Source of the DNA: JAWWPY01 sp964412845 | GTDB taxonomy: Bacteria; Actinomycetota; Actinomycetes; Streptosporangiales; Streptosporangiaceae | NCBI GenBank assembly: GCA_964412845.1 | Contig: CAYPQM010000021.1 | Span: 1 to 51,384, forward strand | Direction: 5' to 3' | DNA: 51,384 nucleotides | In this document: positions 49,014-51,384 of the stretch, piece by piece | Layout of the letters: each line of letters opens with the position of its first letter | Position numbering within the stretch: position 1 is the first letter of the stretch | Notes under the pieces: generated by a model | The model's input: only the letters and a program-made list of their open reading frames with translations | Told to the model about the DNA's origin: nothing | Databases searched by the model: none | Position numbers and translations under genes: made by a program

Positions 49014-50012
49014 TCAGTTGTGCAGCACGGCCGCGCCGCTGAACCGGCCGTGGGCCAGGTCGGCGAGGGCGTCGGGGGCCTTGGCCATCGGGTAGGCGAC
49101 GGTGGTGGGGCGGATGGCGAATCGCTCAGCGAGGGCCAGGAACTCCTCTCCGTCGCTGCGGGTATTCGCGGTCACGCTGCGCAGCCGACGTTCCTGGAAC
49201 AGCTCGCCGGCGTAGTTCAGCGCCGGGATGTCTGACAGCCAGATCCCGGCGACGGCCAGGGTGGCCCCCCGGTCCAGAGCGCGCAGTGCGACCGGGACCA
49301 GGTCGCCGGCCGGAGCGAACAGGATCGCGCCGTCGAGCGGTTCGGGCGGTGCGTCCGTGGCGCCGCCCACGGAGTCGGCGCCGAGCGCGGCCGCGAGCTT
49401 CTGGTTACCCTCGCCGCGGGTCAGCACGTGCACCCGGAGCCCCTCATGCAGCGCGATCTGGGCGGTCAGGTGGGCGCTGCCGCCGAACCCGTAGATGCCG
49501 AGCCGCCCGCCCGGCGGTACAGCGGCGCAGCGCAGCGCGCGGTAGCCGATGATCCCGGCGCACAACAGCGGCGCGGCGTGCTCGTCGTCGAGCGTATCCG
49601 GCAGCCGGTAGGCGTAGCTCTCGCCGACCAGGCAGGCATCGGCGTAGCCGCCGTCCACGTCCCAGCCGGTGAACCGCGGCTCAAGGCACAGGTTCTCCGC
49701 GCCGCGGCGGCAGAACCGGCACGTTCCGTCGGTGCCGGCCAGCCAGGGCACGCCGACCCGGTCACCGAGGGCGAAACGGTCTGTTCCTTCCCCCAGCGCG
49801 TCGACCCGGCCGACGATCTCGTGGCCTGGCACGACGTTCGGGTGCCGGGGCGGGAGATCACCTTCCGCGAGGTGCAGATCGGTGCGGCAGACCCCGCAGC
49901 AGATGATCCGCACCCGCAACTGGCCGGGACCAGGCTGCGGTTCGGCGCGCTCGACTTGGCGCAACGGCTGCTCGTCGATCGGCGCACAGTGATCCACGAC
50001 CCATGTGCGCAT
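49014..50012 (-). CDS. Zinc-dependent alcohol dehydrogenase
   Basis: A 332-residue medium-chain dehydrogenase. Catalytic zinc ligands Cys42 (GVCRTDLHL), His64-Glu65 (GHEIVG) and Cys151 are present. The structural zinc loop reads DGTCRFCRRGAENLC: Cys98, Cys101 and Cys109 remain, but the first of the four cysteines is Asp95. The cofactor motif is IYGFGGSAHLTAQI. Such propanol-preferring enzymes recycle NADH by reducing aldehydes, useful under low oxygen. It lies downstream of an Hsp20 gene but behind a very strong hairpin. Confidence 0.92.
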   Translation of the reverse strand: MRTWVVDHCAPIDEQPLRQVERAEPQPGPGQLRVRIICCGVCRTDLHLAEGDLPPRHPNVVPGHEIVGRVDALGEGTDRFALGDRVGVPWLAGTDGTCRFCRRGAENLCLEPRFTGWDVDGGYADACLVGESYAYRLPDTLDDEHAAPLLCAGIIGYRALRCAAVPPGGRLGIYGFGGSAHLTAQIALHEGLRVHVLTRGEGNQKLAAALGADSVGGATDAPPEPLDGAILFAPAGDLVPVALRALDRGATLAVAGIWLSDIPALNYAGELFQERRLRSVTANTRSDGEEFLALAERFAIRPTTVAYPMAKAPDALADLAHGRFSGAAVLHN

Positions 50013-50053
50013 GATTCCTCCTGGTGGCGTGCTCAGCGGCTGCGGACAGGGCC

Positions 50054-50094
50054 CGCGGCCACCGCTGGCAGCAATGCTGCCAGCGGTGGCCGCG
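50054..50094 (-). terminator. Perfect 19-bp hairpin terminator
   Basis: Arms 50054-50072 and 50076-50094 are perfectly complementary (CGCGGCCACCGCTGGCAGC and its complement) with a 3-nt AAT loop. It lies between the Hsp20 stop (50134) and the alcohol dehydrogenase start (50012), both on the minus strand. Confidence 0.85.
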
Positions 50095-50133
50095 ACGGGC
50101 CAGCAGAACCTGAATGGTGATACCCGCTGAGGG

Positions 50134-50553
50134 CTAGGCGGCCTTCGTGATCGTGATCCGGTGGCTTTCTGCCTTGGTGTCCGTGATGGGGACGCTCACC
50201 CTGAGGACTCCCTTGTCGTAGCTGGCCGTGACCTTGTCCGCGTCCGCATGGGCCGGCAGCGTGACCGACCGGGTGACTGTGCCGTACCGGAACTCCGAGC
50301 GGTGGGGCTGCTCGTGCTCCTCGTGTCGTTCGGCGTGGATGGTCAGAGTCCCTGCATCGACGGTGACTTCGATGTCCTCGAGATCCATGCCCGGCAGTTC
50401 GGCGCGGACGATGTAAGTGTTGTCCTGGACATAATCCTCGACCCGGAACGTCTGGCCGGATACGAACGGGAGCAGCGTCGCCCACGGCGACTCCAGCCAA
50501 TCGAAGAACTCCGGGAAACGGGCAGGTGTCGGCCTGCGTGTCAGCTTGGCCAT
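50134..50553 (-). CDS. Hsp20/alpha-crystallin small heat-shock protein
   Basis: A 139-residue sHSP: FRVEDYVQDNTYIVRAELPGMDLEDIEVTVDAGTLTIHAERHEEHEQPHRSEFRYGTVTRSVTLP, then ASYDKGVLRVSVPI and a C-terminal RITITK anchor. It is a paralogue of the protein at 47882-48322 (shared RVEDY, RAELPG, SEFRYG, ASYD-GVL blocks). TAGGAGG lies upstream of ATG 50553. A perfect DosR-like palindrome (50646-50659) is about 93 bp upstream. Confidence 0.94.
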   Translation of the reverse strand: MAKLTRRPTPARFPEFFDWLESPWATLLPFVSGQTFRVEDYVQDNTYIVRAELPGMDLEDIEVTVDAGTLTIHAERHEEHEQPHRSEFRYGTVTRSVTLPAHADADKVTASYDKGVLRVSVPITDTKAESHRITITKAA

Positions 50554-50645
50554 GACGGCCTCCTAGAAGTTGTCGCTGGATACCTCTGCCCCCAGCTTCA
50601 CGCCGGGCCAGCGCGTCCGCCCAGAGGCTGAGCACCCGCATCGAC

Positions 50646-50659
50646 AGGACCTCCGTCCT
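50646..50659 (-). promoter_or_regulatory. DosR/DevR-like box, perfect palindrome
   Basis: AGGAC-CTCC-GTCCT, inside the perfect inverted repeat CAGGAC/GTCCTG (50645-50660). Arms and 4-bp spacing match the GGGAC-N4-GTCCC layout. It lies between the divergent Hsp20 and universal stress protein genes. Confidence 0.55.
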
Positions 50660-50728
50660 GCCCGGGAGGCCCGCTGGCGGGCACCTCAGGCGGCGCCAGC
50701 CACCCGGCCGCCAGCGACCCGGCCGCCT

Positions 50729-50796
50729 GGACCGGAGGTCCCGCGGATTCGGGTCGCAGTGCTCCTGACGGGGGGGCCTGCCAGGGGCCAGCCTGG
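50729..50796 (+). promoter_or_regulatory. Conserved promoter segment, copy 2
   Basis: Starts GGACC-GGAG-GTCCC (50729-50742) and continues through GCAGTGCTCCTGACGGGGG and CCAGGGGCCAGCCTGG. It is the second copy of the segment at 45511-45577. It ends 42 bp before the universal stress protein start, the position expected for a promoter. Confidence 0.6.
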
Positions 50797-50837
50797 CAGT
50801 AACAGGGCAGTACCCAGAAGTGACGGAGATGGCAGAT

Positions 50838-51374
50838 ATGCCGACGCTCACACAGCCAATGCGCCAGGACGCAGCCCCCGACAGAAAGTGGGGACGCATC
50901 ATCGTCGGCGTCGATGACTCATCCGGTGGCGTGGCCGCCCTGCGCTGGGCGGTCGGCTTGGCCAGGTCACAAGAGGTCGAACTGGTGGCCGTCCGGGCCT
51001 GGGCGCTCGGCCTGCCGCAGCACGGTGGCCGGCGCCATCGCCGCGATGGCCATCACCTCGTGGTCCTGGCCTTCCAGGGAAATGAGCGACGACAGGCGGC
51101 GGCAGGCCTGGTCCGGCGTACCTTCGGCGCCGCCACCGGCGGTCTCCCGGCTGATCTCGACATCAGGGTCGAAACGCCGGAAGGAGATCCCGGGACGGCG
51201 CTGGCCAACCTCGCGGCGAATCCAGGTGACCTGGTAGTAGTGGGAACCCAGGGTGGCCACATCCTTAAAAGGCTGGTGCACGGTTCGGTCGGCAGGTATT
51301 GCTCCAGGCACACCAGCTGCCCAGTGGTGGTCGTCGGGCCCGACCAGCAGCCTGGCGCGGGCGACTGGCAATAA
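50838..51374 (+). CDS. Universal stress protein (UspA family)
   Basis: A 178-residue USP: WGRIIVGVDDSSGGVAALRWAVGLA near the N-terminus and an intact G-x2-G-x9-G-S motif in GTQGGHILKRLVHGSVGR. The middle part (about residues 62-90) is longer and more Arg/His-rich than usual. ATG 50838 was chosen because GGAG lies nine bases upstream; ATG 50829 and GTG 50820 are in frame. It is complete, ending at TAA just before the window edge. Confidence 0.9.
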   Translation: MPTLTQPMRQDAAPDRKWGRIIVGVDDSSGGVAALRWAVGLARSQEVELVAVRAWALGLPQHGGRRHRRDGHHLVVLAFQGNERRQAAAGLVRRTFGAATGGLPADLDIRVETPEGDPGTALANLAANPGDLVVVGTQGGHILKRLVHGSVGRYCSRHTSCPVVVVGPDQQPGAGDWQ

Positions 51375-51384
51375 GCCTCTAGTG

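Overview
This window looks like a chromosomal fragment of a high-GC, high-GC3 member of the Actinomycetota. The signs are many GTG/TTG starts, GTGA/ATGA start-stop overlaps between operon genes, a probable F420-dependent LLM oxidoreductase, small actinobacterial families (DUF1918, DUF5996, DUF6893) and many universal stress and Hsp20 proteins. I see no rRNA, tRNA, CRISPR array, transposase or phage gene. The sequence is a scaffold: five gaps of exactly 100 N (3985-4084, 29950-30049, 31893-31992, 36765-36864, 47775-47874) lie in or beside short tandem repeats. At least two of them break real genes out of frame.

Layout. 1-3419: a reductive-pyrimidine or hydantoin operon (partial C-N hydrolase, dihydropyrimidinase, LLM oxidoreductase). 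3686-5554: a zinc-ribbon/Gly-Pro-repeat membrane protein and a secreted lysozyme-like protein. 5642-10007: MarR-GNAT-DUF5996 facing a cupin gene across an operator, then an aldo/keto reductase and a P1 aminopeptidase. 10103-12450: MarR plus a two-gene drug-efflux ABC system, apparently from a leaderless consensus promoter. 12554-14281: an NmrA-like protein and a secreted protein.

14418-32044 is a large catabolic region. On the minus strand are a molybdenum hydroxylase (one FAD, one [2Fe-2S] and two catalytic subunits), a GntR/FCD repressor and an alpha/beta hydrolase. On the plus strand are an enoyl-CoA hydratase, an acyl-CoA ligase, an SDR, a CoxG-like protein, an NCS1 nucleobase permease, an isochorismatase-type hydrolase, an ADP-ribosylglycohydrolase-family protein and a PfkB sugar kinase, followed by a convergent class II aldolase. 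Two copies of the palindrome TGGTATACCA stand at the two control points, so GntR probably controls most of it. The gene set fits uptake and breakdown of an N-heterocycle, possibly a ribosylated one (inference).

32145-37455: a ribosome-hibernation-type protein, a LolA/RseB-like protein with an ABC transporter, a secreted lipase and two small genes. 37518-43186: a divergent cluster around a regulator with the W-x9-EH and E-x-H signatures of CarH/LitR coenzyme-B12 light sensors, facing an FAD oxidoreductase-DUF1365-cyclopropane-synthase operon. This looks like a light- or singlet-oxygen-responsive lipid-modification system. 43343-44787: small membrane proteins and an SDR.

44889-51374 resembles a dormancy/hypoxia island: three universal stress proteins, two Hsp20 proteins, class I fructose-bisphosphate aldolase, zinc alcohol dehydrogenase, DUF1918, a 108-aa conserved protein and a 31-aa DUF6893 peptide. 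Several upstream regions carry DosR/DevR-like boxes, and one promoter segment of about 67 bp occurs twice.
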